Origin: Lysinibacillus sphaericus
GTDB lineage: Bacteria > Bacillota > Bacilli > Bacillales_A > Planococcaceae
Direction: 5' to 3'
Assembly: GCF_002982115.1 (NCBI RefSeq)
Contig: NZ_CP019980.1
Coordinates: forward strand, 1,930,001-1,994,000
Length of the DNA stretch: 64,000 nt
The notes beneath the pieces are model-generated. The model did not search any database and was not told the DNA's origin. It was given only the letters and a program-made list of their open reading frames with translations. This document shows, piece by piece, positions 56,607-64,000 of this stretch. Within the stretch, counting starts at the first letter, position 1. Each line of letters begins with the position of its first letter. Position numbers and translations under genes: made by a program.

Positions 56607-57794
56607 ATGTGGGGAAAACGTAATGTTTGGATTATTTTATTAGGTGAATTTGTAGTAGGTCTTGGCTTATGGGCTGGAATTATTGGCAACTTAGCATTTA
56701 TGCAAAAAGTCGTGCCGTCAGATTTCCATAAATCATTAATTATTTCAATTGGTATATTAGCTGGTCTTGTTGTCGCACCACTCGCAGGGCGGTTGATTGA
56801 CCAATCAAAGAAAAAAACAGTTATTCAGTTTGCGAGTGTAGGTCGTATTCTAAGTGTGTTCTTTATGTTTATTGCACTGTATACCAACTCTGTAATATGG
56901 ATGATATTATTTTTAATCACGTTACAAATTGCAGCAGCCTTTTATATGCCTGCTTTACAGTCCATTATACCATTAGTTGTCAAAGATAAAGATTTAATGA
57001 CTTTGAATGCATGGCAAATGAATGCTCGAACGATTTCAAGAATTGTCGGAACCGCTGCAGCGGGCTTAATGTTAAGCTATTTTGAGTTGAAATGGTTATA
57101 TATTGTTTCACTAATTGTGTATATTATCATGTATTTTATTACAAATAGTTTAAAGCTTGATGAAGCGGTAAATGTATCTGTCAATGACAAGGAAAAAGGT
57201 AGATTTAAGGACGTGTACCCGATGCTAAAGGAGCATCCGGTCGTATTAATGACACTCGTTTTAATGTTAATTCCGACATTATTTTTGGGCTCTTTTAATC
57301 TAGTCATTATGAAAATCACTGAAATGCATGAGTCCACGACTATTTCTGGTTTATTATATACAGTTGAAGGAATTGGCTTTATGTTAGGGGCTGCGGGGCT
57401 CAAATATATTGCTGAGCGCGTCAAAATAGGGACATTATTATTCGGACTTGCATTGATTATTGGCTTAATGGAGCTCATGTTATTGCTAGCGGATAGTACG
57501 TTCTTTGCTTTATTAACATTCGGACTATTTGGTTTTTCTGTCGGTTGCTTTTTCCCAACAACGATGGTGATTTTTCAAAAACAAGTACCGAAAGAATACC
57601 ACGGGCGATTCTTTTCCTTCCGCAATATGATTGACTCGGTTGTGTTCCAAATTGTGCTGTTGTCAACAGGTATGATGCTTGATTTAATCGGCTTAAGTGG
57701 AATGGGTATTGTTTTTGGTATGATTAGTTTAAGTTTAACCGTAACTTTTTTCCTTTTCTCGAAGAAAAGAAAGGTGATTTTACACGCACATTAA
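56607..57794 (+). CDS. Major facilitator superfamily transporter
   Basis: 395 residues, about twelve helices of the MFS_3 (EntS-like) type. The cytoplasmic loop after helix 2 reads LAGRLIDQSKKKTVIQFASVGR in part, a Motif-A-like basic loop. Substrate unknown; this group includes drug and siderophore exporters. Ribosome site GAGGGGAG. Confidence 0.85.
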   Translation: MWGKRNVWIILLGEFVVGLGLWAGIIGNLAFMQKVVPSDFHKSLIISIGILAGLVVAPLAGRLIDQSKKKTVIQFASVGRILSVFFMFIALYTNSVIWMILFLITLQIAAAFYMPALQSIIPLVVKDKDLMTLNAWQMNARTISRIVGTAAAGLMLSYFELKWLYIVSLIVYIIMYFITNSLKLDEAVNVSVNDKEKGRFKDVYPMLKEHPVVLMTLVLMLIPTLFLGSFNLVIMKITEMHESTTISGLLYTVEGIGFMLGAAGLKYIAERVKIGTLLFGLALIIGLMELMLLLADSTFFALLTFGLFGFSVGCFFPTTMVIFQKQVPKEYHGRFFSFRNMIDSVVFQIVLLSTGMMLDLIGLSGMGIVFGMISLSLTVTFFLFSKKRKVILHAH

Positions 57795-57808
57795 GCGTTA
57801 CAATGACA

Positions 57809-57857
57809 AGTTATTTCTATTTACAGGTCAATCTGTATGTGGAAATAGCTTTTTTTG
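57809..57857 (+). terminator. Terminator of the MFS gene
   Basis: AGTTATTTCTATTTACAG pairs with CTGTATGTGGAAATAGCT, imperfectly in the middle, then Ts. Confidence 0.8.
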
Positions 57858-57929
57858 TTTTTTATATGGGAAAATTCAGTTTCCTATCATTTTCATGTCC
57901 TACTATTAATGATGGAAGGAGTGAAGGAA

Positions 57930-58598
57930 ATGAAAAACAAAAAAATAAGTGTAGCAGTTAGTTTATTGGTAGTAGGTTTATTAACGAATGGCATGCAGGC
58001 TAAGGCAGATGATGACGATTATGATCACGATGGTTATGAACATGAAAAGTATGAAAAATACGATGACCATGATGACGACTATGATCATGATGACTATGAT
58101 TATGAGTATGAAGATGATTATGACGACGATGATGATCAATACGAAAATTATGATACAACGAACGTTGTGAATGAAAAAGGGAAATGGAATATATGGACAA
58201 GATCCGTTGTTGTCGATAAAGAAGCACTACCTTTTACGGATTCAAAACAAGTTGTATTAAAAGTTACAGGCACAAATAAAGAGGTAAACTTGTTTGCAAT
58301 GCCAAAAGACGGAGAAATATTTGTACCTGGCAAGACAGTGGCAAAGCTATTAGGTGCAACAGCGACTTATTACAAAACAAGTGAAATATTGGTTATTCAA
58401 AACGCCAATCATGAACTTATTTATCGCGCAGGGAAAAATGTTGCTTACGATAACGATGTAAAAACACCATTACCTGCACATGCTTTTTATTTAAATAATG
58501 AGCTTTATTTACCGATTAGTGCCATAACAAATGGCTTAGGCTTTATCGCCGAATGGCAAGAGGAAAATCAACAGTTTGTCTGTCAACCATTAAATTAG
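57930..58598 (+). CDS. Secreted Asp/Tyr/His-rich protein with copper-amine-oxidase N-terminal-like domain
   Basis: 222 residues from the ATG at 57930, after GGAGTGAAGG. Signal peptide (cleavage near residue 26), then an extreme acidic stretch: of residues 27-75, 23 are Asp, 6 Glu, 11 Tyr and 4 His. This is a likely divalent-metal-binding or disordered segment. The C-terminal half (about 120-222) is a Cu_amine_oxidN1-type domain (KDGEIFVPGKTVAKLLGAT, LYLPISAITNGLGF), which in Firmicutes is often a cell-surface module. First gene of a four-gene operon with ApbE and a ferric-reductase-like protein. Confidence 0.75.
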   Translation: MKNKKISVAVSLLVVGLLTNGMQAKADDDDYDHDGYEHEKYEKYDDHDDDYDHDDYDYEYEDDYDDDDDQYENYDTTNVVNEKGKWNIWTRSVVVDKEALPFTDSKQVVLKVTGTNKEVNLFAMPKDGEIFVPGKTVAKLLGATATYYKTSEILVIQNANHELIYRAGKNVAYDNDVKTPLPAHAFYLNNELYLPISAITNGLGFIAEWQEENQQFVCQPLN

Positions 58599-58616
58599 GT
58601 AGGAGCGTGGAGAACG

Positions 58617-58856
58617 ATGAAAGATCCAAAAAAAGCAAAATGGTTATTAGGCGCATCGGGTGTACTTATTTCTGCTGCATTACTATCACAATTTAATGAC
58701 ACATCGCAAGCTGAAACAACTGATGCTCAATTTTCTAAAATAGAAGAGAAGGCCATGACAAAGAAAGAGAAAGAGCTTGTCCAGCTTGATTGGACAAATT
58801 TTGAAATAACAAAACAAACAGCAGTCAAAAGTGAGCGCAAAACGAAAAGAACTTGA
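58617..58856 (+). CDS. Small exported or membrane-anchored protein, unknown function
   Basis: 79 residues. N-terminal positively charged start then one hydrophobic helix (WLLGASGVLISAALLS), then a Lys/Glu-rich tail. Starts 18 bases after the previous stop, and its TGA overlaps a possible TTG start of apbE. Not recognised; it could be an assembly or substrate protein of the redox system. Confidence 0.6.
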   Translation: MKDPKKAKWLLGASGVLISAALLSQFNDTSQAETTDAQFSKIEEKAMTKKEKELVQLDWTNFEITKQTAVKSERKTKRT

Positions 58857-58861
58857 TAGGG

Positions 58862-59776
58862 ATGATGACAGTGGATACATTGACATTACAAGTAATGAAT
58901 ACGGAATTTTATCTAGCTATAGCAAAGAGTAACAAAACGAATTGGAAAGAAAAAGCTGAAAAGTGGCTTCGTTATGTAGCGCAAGAGTGGTCGAGGTTTG
59001 GCACGAACAATGAACTATGGCAATTGAATAATTTGGAAATCGGGCAAACATTACAATTAAGTGACGACCTCTACGATTGTTTGGTGCAGGCCAATGACTA
59101 TTATCTTCGTACAAATGGTTTATTTTCACCGTATTTAAAATTACAACTTGAACAACATGGCTACAATCAATCTTTTCCGTTTACCTCAATTGAAAAGGAG
59201 GCAATGTACAACCAATCTATTATAGCAGGTAATCCTTTTCGGTTTTTAAGCAATCAACAAGTTATGAAAATAGCACAGCAAGAAATTGATTTAGGGGGTT
59301 TTGCAAAAGGCTATGCTATTGAAAAATTAGCGCAATGGCTTGAGGCGGAGATAGCTCCTGAATACGGCTTAATAGATGGGGGTGGGGATATGAAAATGTG
59401 GTCGTCAGGTGAAAAAATATGGACGATTGGTGTTGCCGATCCCTATGATGTGGACAAAGAAATAAGCTCTATAAAAATGGCTTCGGGCGCTATTGCTACC
59501 TCTAATCGAATTTATAGAAGTTGGACCCAAGGAGAAAACAGGAAGCATCATTTATTAAATGGTCAAACAGGAAACGTTGCGATCACGGATGTAATACAAG
59601 CAACGGTCGTAACATCATCATTATGTGATGCAGAAGTTGGAGCAAAACTTTGCTTTTTAGTGGATGAGACCAAACAGCAACAATGGCTTGAAGCAATATG
59701 CGACCGCAGTGCACGTTTTATTGTAAAAGAAAATCAAGCAGGTTACTGGGCAATGACGGGGGAGAAAGTATGTTAA
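58862..59776 (+). CDS. apbE: ApbE-family FAD:protein FMN transferase
   Basis: 304 residues from ATG 58862 (TTG 58853, overlapping the previous stop, or ATG 58865 are alternatives). ApbE fold: Met-rich start TLQVMNTEFYLAIAK, DLGGFAKGYAIEKL near 150, IDGGGDMKMWS near 177, and SGAIATSNRIYRSW near 210. ApbE proteins attach FMN covalently to Ser/Thr of extracytoplasmic electron carriers. No signal peptide is seen, which is unusual for an ApbE that works outside; flavinylation could occur before export. I see no [S/T]GA[T/S]-type target sequence in the neighbouring proteins. Confidence 0.85.
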   Translation: MMTVDTLTLQVMNTEFYLAIAKSNKTNWKEKAEKWLRYVAQEWSRFGTNNELWQLNNLEIGQTLQLSDDLYDCLVQANDYYLRTNGLFSPYLKLQLEQHGYNQSFPFTSIEKEAMYNQSIIAGNPFRFLSNQQVMKIAQQEIDLGGFAKGYAIEKLAQWLEAEIAPEYGLIDGGGDMKMWSSGEKIWTIGVADPYDVDKEISSIKMASGAIATSNRIYRSWTQGENRKHHLLNGQTGNVAITDVIQATVVTSSLCDAEVGAKLCFLVDETKQQQWLEAICDRSARFIVKENQAGYWAMTGEKVC

Positions 59777-60336
59777 CAAGTACATGGGAATGGATTCGGT
59801 TATTAGGGTTTTTAGCATATTTTTATTTTACAGTGTCTATTGTATTTGGTTTGTTAAGAAAATCAACGTTTGTCAAATCACATAAAAATTTAATTTACCA
59901 AGTTCATCAAAACGCGGGGTGGTTAGGTCTAATAACCGTTGTTGCGCATATGTTTGTGCTCATCATCGATAACTACCAGCCCTATGCATTAGTGGAAGTG
60001 CTACTCCCTTTTTCATCTCATTATCAACCGATTGCCTCGGGACTTGGGATAATTGCTTTTTACTTATTTTTATTAGTACTATTAACTTCAGATTTATGGT
60101 TGAAATCGATGAATCGCTCAATATGGAAATCGATCCACTTTCTCGTATTGCCAGCTTGGCTCCTATCTCTTTTACACGGCATACTTATTGGGAGTGATAC
60201 AGACAACATATATATCCTGCTGTTCTATTTTACGTCCGCAGGTTGTGTGCTCTCAATATTGATAGCAAGAATGGTCAGCCAAGGAAGGAAGACAAAAGAC
60301 AAAACAGTACCACAAGCATTAAGGAGCTCAAAATAA
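59770..60336 (+). CDS. Ferric-reductase-like transmembrane cytochrome
   Basis: 188 residues from the ATG at 59770 (overlaps apbE by 7). Five or six helices of the ferric reductase-like transmembrane domain. Two His pairs, His46/His60 in helix 2 and His123/His136 in a later helix, spaced 14 and 13 residues, are the pattern for two b-hemes. It lacks the cytoplasmic FAD/NADPH domain, so electrons must come from a separate dehydrogenase or quinol. Probably passes electrons across the membrane in the redox operon. Confidence 0.83.
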   Translation: MLTSTWEWIRLLGFLAYFYFTVSIVFGLLRKSTFVKSHKNLIYQVHQNAGWLGLITVVAHMFVLIIDNYQPYALVEVLLPFSSHYQPIASGLGIIAFYLFLLVLLTSDLWLKSMNRSIWKSIHFLVLPAWLLSLLHGILIGSDTDNIYILLFYFTSAGCVLSILIARMVSQGRKTKDKTVPQALRSSK

Positions 60337-60337
60337 A

Positions 60338-60376
60338 AGCATCAGCTTATTTCTTGAGAGGAAATAAGCTGATGCT
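60338..60376. terminator. Bidirectional terminator between the redox operon and the two-component system
   Basis: 16-bp perfect stem AGCATCAGCTTATTTC (60338-60353) and its complement at 60361-60376 around TTGAGAG. Confidence 0.9.
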
Positions 60377-60404
60377 GTTGCTTTTTAAGCCAATTTAAGA
60401 AATG

Positions 60405-61643
60405 TTATTGAACGGGAAATTCAATATAAAACGTTGAACCTTTTCCTACAGTACTCGTAACATAAATTTTTCCTCCATGCTGTTCTACAATCGCTTGTGC
60501 AATGGCAAGACCTAACCCTGTCCCATTGCGTTGACGTGAAGTGTCACTGCGGTAAAAGCGTTCAAACACCATGGCAAGTTCCTGCTCTGGTATACCGATA
60601 CCACTATCTGCTAGAGCAATCGTGATAAGGTTTGCTTGTTTTGAAAGTGTCAATGTAATCTGACCTTGCTTTGTATAGGCAATAGCATTATCTAATAGGA
60701 TATAAAGCAGTTCTTGTATTTTTGTTGCATCGCCAAGTAGTTCAATGTTGTCTTCTATTTGTGTGCAAAATTGAATGGGTTCGGGCATAATTTTCTGAAA
60801 TTTAGTACTGATTTTTTCAAGCATAGTAGATAGCTGTAATACTTCTTGATGAGCTAAGCCCTGCTGTTGATCGTGGCGCGCTAAAAATAATAGTTTATCA
60901 AGCAGTGCTTTCATTAATTGGGCCTCATCTTTTAAATCTGTAATTAACTCTTTGCCAAAAGGAGTTAAATGCTTTGCTTCCTCAAGTTCTAAAATATCGA
61001 GTGAACTATAAAAAATACTAAGTGGTGTGCGCAATTCATGAGAGGCATCCGAAACAAACTTTTTTTGTTTATCAAATGACCATTGAATAGGAACCATCGC
61101 TTTGCCAGCCATGTAGTAGCTCAGTAATCCGATTAAAATCGTTGAAATACACGCTAATAGTAGCAGTAACTCACTTGCTTTTTGAAAAAAGTGATGTTGT
61201 GTTGTTACAGATTTCCCAATCAGTATATAACCGACTACTTTTTCATGATAGCTAATCGGTTTTTTGAGTACAAGAAAATGCTGTTCTTTCCATTCGAAAC
61301 GACGTACGACATCGTGAACTTGACGGTCTGGCGAAAAGGCTTTTTCTACTTGTGTTTTAAGCCCTCTAACAGATTCATCCCCATGGATAAATTGATGATC
61401 GTTTGTATAGATATAATAAAAATAATTCCGATTTGGATCATAGCTCACGGTTTTTTTGTTGTCATTTGCATATTCAAAATAATCATGTTCCTGTTTTATA
61501 TAAAACGCTTCTAATTCTTGTATTTGTTGATTTTCCATCAATTTAACGAGAGAAAAATAAAGAACAATAATAAACAGCGAAAACAATAAAAAATAGAGTG
61601 TGGCATACAAATAAGATAATTTTTTTCTGGTTTTATGAAACAT
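60405..61643 (-). CDS. Sensor histidine kinase
   Basis: 412 residues. Helix near 10-33, an extracellular sensor domain about 34-155 (rich in Tyr/Asn/His, PNRNYFYYIY), helix near 158-180, then HisKA with His202 in SDASHELRTPLS, N-box NAIAYT, G1 DSGIGIP and G2 GTGLGLAIA. Overlaps its response regulator by 11 bases. The redox operon on the other strand ends nearby; whether it is the target is not shown by sequence. Confidence 0.92.
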   Translation of the reverse strand: MFHKTRKKLSYLYATLYFLLFSLFIIVLYFSLVKLMENQQIQELEAFYIKQEHDYFEYANDNKKTVSYDPNRNYFYYIYTNDHQFIHGDESVRGLKTQVEKAFSPDRQVHDVVRRFEWKEQHFLVLKKPISYHEKVVGYILIGKSVTTQHHFFQKASELLLLLACISTILIGLLSYYMAGKAMVPIQWSFDKQKKFVSDASHELRTPLSIFYSSLDILELEEAKHLTPFGKELITDLKDEAQLMKALLDKLLFLARHDQQQGLAHQEVLQLSTMLEKISTKFQKIMPEPIQFCTQIEDNIELLGDATKIQELLYILLDNAIAYTKQGQITLTLSKQANLITIALADSGIGIPEQELAMVFERFYRSDTSRQRNGTGLGLAIAQAIVEQHGGKIYVTSTVGKGSTFYIEFPVQ

Positions 61644-62313
61644 GAGATTCCCTCAATTTATAGCCAATGCCCCGCACATTTTGAATGCGTGATTTGACTT
61701 GCCCATCATCAATTTTTTTTCGAACAAGCTTTACTAAAGCATCTAATGAATTGTTGGATACATCATAATCATAGCCCCAAATATAAATGCATATTTGTTC
61801 TCTCGTTAGAACACGACCTTTATTTAAAAATAAATATTCAAGAAGCAAAAATTCATTTTTAGTTAATTCTACTTCGGTATTATTAAGCAAAAAAGTCCGC
61901 GCATCGACTTGTAAGGTTAAATTATCTACTCTGACAACTTGCTCAATCACTTTATTTTTTCTACGCAGTAATGCCCGCACCCTTGCTAACAGTTCCTCCA
62001 TCTTAAAGGGTTTTACTAAATAATCGTCAGCGCCACTATCAAGTCCTGTAATGATATCTTCTGTATCGTCCTTGGCAGTTAGCATTAAAATACTGCCATT
62101 AAAGCCACTTTGTCGTAACTGCTGACAAACAGCAATACCACTTAGCTGAGGCATCATCCAATCTAAAATCACTAAATCGTACTGTTCAGAAAATGTATTG
62201 TTCAGGGCATCTTGTCCATTATCGACAGATGCAACATGGTGGAATTCTTTTTTTAAAATATGAACAATATTTTTACGTAGTCGACTATCATCTTCTGCCA
62301 GTAATATTTTCAT
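61633..62313 (-). CDS. OmpR-family response regulator
   Basis: 226 residues. Receiver domain with acidic pair EDD near residue 7 and phosphoacceptor Asp51 (LVILDWMMP), Thr/Lys in MLTAKD and LVKPF, and an OmpR winged helix from ~130 (LTKNEFLLLEYLFLN, VRGIGYKLRES). Ribosome site CAGGAGGGA. First gene of the two-gene system. Confidence 0.95.
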   Translation of the reverse strand: MKILLAEDDSRLRKNIVHILKKEFHHVASVDNGQDALNNTFSEQYDLVILDWMMPQLSGIAVCQQLRQSGFNGSILMLTAKDDTEDIITGLDSGADDYLVKPFKMEELLARVRALLRRKNKVIEQVVRVDNLTLQVDARTFLLNNTEVELTKNEFLLLEYLFLNKGRVLTREQICIYIWGYDYDVSNNSLDALVKLVRKKIDDGQVKSRIQNVRGIGYKLRESHVS

Positions 62314-62631
62314 TTTAGTTCCCTCCTGTTTCCATATTCAAATTATTATACTATGCTAAAATGAAGGCAAACTGAAAAAATAGTATATCATCTTGTTTTT
62401 TTCACATTTAGCTATCTTTAGTGTGAACCACCAAGTTATCATTTAGTAAATTGAAATGGCTATCGCATAATGACTAAAAGTTAGTTCTATAGTACATAGC
62501 TCCATTATAAAGGGTAGTACTACAATGTATACTAGCGGAAGTTTGCAGAACTGCCACGACATAGCTTATTGAAATTAAATGGATAGGATTTTTCGTATAC
62601 AATAGTCGTGAAAGAGGAGGGGGAGTAAAGG
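62314..62631. other. Divergent intergenic region
   Basis: About 320 bases between divergent genes. It must hold promoters for the response regulator and for the monooxygenase-like gene. I cannot fix either with confidence; CGTATACAATAG near 62595 gives a possible TACAAT -10 for the rightward gene without a good -35. Confidence 0.4.
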
Positions 62632-62934
62632 ATGGATAGTTATTATGCAGTTATTTTCACATCACAACGGACGGATGACGACAACGAAGGATATGCCAAA
62701 ATGGCGGATGCCATTGAAGTATTAGCAAAACAGCAGTCAGGTTTTCTTCGTGTGGCAAGTACAAGAAATGCCGAGGGGCAGGGGATTACTGTATCGTATT
62801 GGGAATCGTTAGAGGCGATTCAACAGTGGAAAAACAATGCACAACATGTTGTAGCACAACAACTAGGGAAAGAAAAATGGTACAGTCATTATCATGTAGA
62901 AATATGCCAAGTTATGCGTGCATATTCTTTTTAA
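62632..62934 (+). CDS. Antibiotic-biosynthesis-monooxygenase (ABM)-like protein
   Basis: 100 residues, ferredoxin-like fold: YYAVIFTSQRTDDDNEGYAKM, GFLRVASTRNAEGQGITVSYW, WKNNAQHVVAQQLG. Similar in length to B. subtilis YqjZ. Strong ribosome site GAGGAGGGGGAG. Probably a stress-related heme- or quinone-modifying enzyme; function not established. Confidence 0.8.
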   Translation: MDSYYAVIFTSQRTDDDNEGYAKMADAIEVLAKQQSGFLRVASTRNAEGQGITVSYWESLEAIQQWKNNAQHVVAQQLGKEKWYSHYHVEICQVMRAYSF

Positions 62935-62966
62935 GATATTAGCATTTCGTCTTCAACGATACACAA

Positions 62967-63014
62967 ATAAAAAAATCCGCTGAGCCTGCAAAAGGCTCCA
63001 CACGGATTTTTTTT
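62967..63014. terminator. Bidirectional terminator before pdxK
   Basis: AAAAAATCCG pairs with CGGATTTTTT across GCCT/AGGC inner pairs; the flanking genes converge. Confidence 0.8.
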
Positions 63015-63045
63015 GCTTTTAATAACGATAAGCCATGTTCCATTA

Positions 63046-63867
63046 TTACGAGTATCGAGTTACTGTAATATCATGTTCACCAAACGCTTTATAGGCACGA
63101 TGGTCAATAGCTCCAGCAACCGTTTCAAACGGTATAGCTCGACGAATGCCAGCAGTAACAAACTTTTTAGCTTGAATAACAGCCTCTTCAACACTTAAAC
63201 CTTGTGCTAAGCCAGCAGTGATTGCGGCAGAATATGAACAACCTGCTCCATTTGTATGGATAGTATCAATACGTGGGGCTTCCAATGTTACCATGCGTAC
63301 GCCATCATATAATACATCTGTTGCTGGACCATCGAGACGACCACCTTTTACGAGTACAAATTGCGTGCCAAGCTTATGTAAATCACGGGCAGCATCCTGT
63401 AAATCAGTGGCAGTCGTCAGTTTTTTACCACCGAGCAAATATTCTGCTTCAGGCATATTAGGGGTCATAATTGTTGCATGCGGTAATAGTTTATCCTTTA
63501 AAGAAGACATGGCACCTTCTTCCATTAATGCAGTTCCTACTTTACCGAACATAACGGGGTCAATTACGACATGTTTGACCTGAACAGTAGAGAGCCAGTC
63601 TGACACAAGCTCAATGATATCTTTGGTGAATAGCATCCCTGTTTTTAAAGCATCTATGCCAATTTGCGTTGCAATCGTATGGAGCTGTGCCTCAATAACG
63701 TCTAACGATTGCGTAAAAACGCCTTGATTAGTACGAGGATGTGTTGCGACAAAGGCCGTAATGGCAGAAGTGCCGTACACCCCTAGTTCTTGGAAAGTTT
63801 TTAAATCGGCTTGAATACCAGCTCCGCCACGTGCGGCAGAACCAGCAATTGTCAGTGTTTTTTTCAT
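63046..63867 (-). CDS. pdxK: Pyridoxine kinase/HMP-type kinase
   Basis: 273 residues from the ATG at 63867, ten bases after GAGGAG. ThiD/PdxK fold: GGAGIQADLKTFQELGVYG near the N-terminus, DPVMFGK near 112, TPNMPEAEYLLGG near 141, and the anion-hole/catalytic NGAGCSYSAA near 212 (with GAGC, as in Bacillus PdxK, where ThiD usually has GTGC). Phosphorylates pyridoxine or pyridoxal in B6 salvage. Odd point: the phosphate-binding GSD(S/P)SGG motif reads GSAARGG. Not clustered with thiamin genes, which also favours PdxK over ThiD. Confidence 0.8.
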   Translation of the reverse strand: MKKTLTIAGSAARGGAGIQADLKTFQELGVYGTSAITAFVATHPRTNQGVFTQSLDVIEAQLHTIATQIGIDALKTGMLFTKDIIELVSDWLSTVQVKHVVIDPVMFGKVGTALMEEGAMSSLKDKLLPHATIMTPNMPEAEYLLGGKKLTTATDLQDAARDLHKLGTQFVLVKGGRLDGPATDVLYDGVRMVTLEAPRIDTIHTNGAGCSYSAAITAGLAQGLSVEEAVIQAKKFVTAGIRRAIPFETVAGAIDHRAYKAFGEHDITVTRYS

Positions 63868-64000
63868 GTTTAGTGTACTCCTCATCTTTTACGTGAAAGC
63901 TAGTTGACGATGACTTAAAAGTAATTCTATATTACTTTATTGTAATAATAATTGTCGTTATTTTGAAATAGCCAGAAAGTAGAGTTTTTATAATGTCAGT
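63868..64000. other. Window end upstream of pdxK
   Basis: Contains the pdxK ribosome site and presumably its promoter. AT-rich; no gene visible. Confidence 0.5.

Noticed and set aside
57988-58227. Met-rich and His-rich reading frames on both strands around 58000-58200
   Set aside because: These are by-products of the GAT/TAT/CAT-rich codons of the acidic protein in another frame, not genes.
57930-58856. FMN-attachment motif for ApbE in the neighbouring proteins
   Set aside because: Only LGAT and LGAS occur; the Ser/Thr before GA(T/S) and the preceding Asp are missing.

Overview
The window reads as chromosomal DNA of a low-GC, spore-forming Bacillales bacterium, most likely Lysinibacillus or a close relative. 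The basis is AGGAGG-type ribosome sites, frequent TTG starts, a spore-germination receptor operon, two S-layer-homology (SLH) proteins, a SigV/RsiV-like pair, mntABCD, and T-box and yybP-ykoY RNA switches. The genus is an inference from gene content and style, not from a marker gene.

Layout. 1-1560: the tail of a PLP-dependent amino acid deaminase/aldolase overlapping a sugar-lactone oxidase. 1561-12340: the branched-chain amino acid block, ilvD with its own promoter and a perfect palindrome, then a T-box leader (apparent Ile specifier) and ilvB-ilvH-ilvC-leuA-leuB-leuC-leuD ending in a strong terminator. 12459-15452: a ribokinase and a dynamin-like GTPase. 15453-19070: an AT-rich islet with a small membrane protein, a zinc-knuckle/ankyrin membrane protein, a roughly 420-bp IS1182-type remnant that keeps both ends, and a broken IS110-type transposase. 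19192-23778: a LacI-family regulator followed by aldehyde dehydrogenase, AHL-lactonase-family hydrolase and iron-dependent alcohol dehydrogenase, the same three activities as the Agrobacterium blcABC (attKLM) gamma-butyrolactone pathway. 23828-25702: ferritin and a TerC-family Mn exporter behind a Mn riboswitch. 25827-33792: an ABC exporter, a gerB-gerA-gerC operon, a SigV-like ECF sigma factor with its RsiV-like anti-sigma, and a TauE-family permease. 34000-38934: small metabolic genes, YfkAB and an SLH protein. 39022-45354: a six-gene metal uptake operon, a NikA/CntA-like ABC importer plus a CntE-like MFS exporter, behind a Fur/Zur-type box. 45508-51121: L25/Ctc, YczE-like protein, adenine deaminase, flavodoxin-fold reductase and a second SLH protein. 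51122-52339: decayed DNA. 52340-55744: mntABCD. 55977-64000: VOC protein, MFS transporter, an ApbE/ferric-reductase electron-transfer operon facing a two-component system, a monooxygenase-like protein and pdxK.

How the parts fit. Metal handling recurs: Mn uptake (mntABCD), Mn export (TerC with riboswitch), iron storage (ferritin), a Ni/Co/Zn or metallophore transporter, and a membrane redox module. The two systems most worth following up are the blc-like lactone operon and the cnt-like transporter/exporter operon, which has no metallophore synthase genes beside it.
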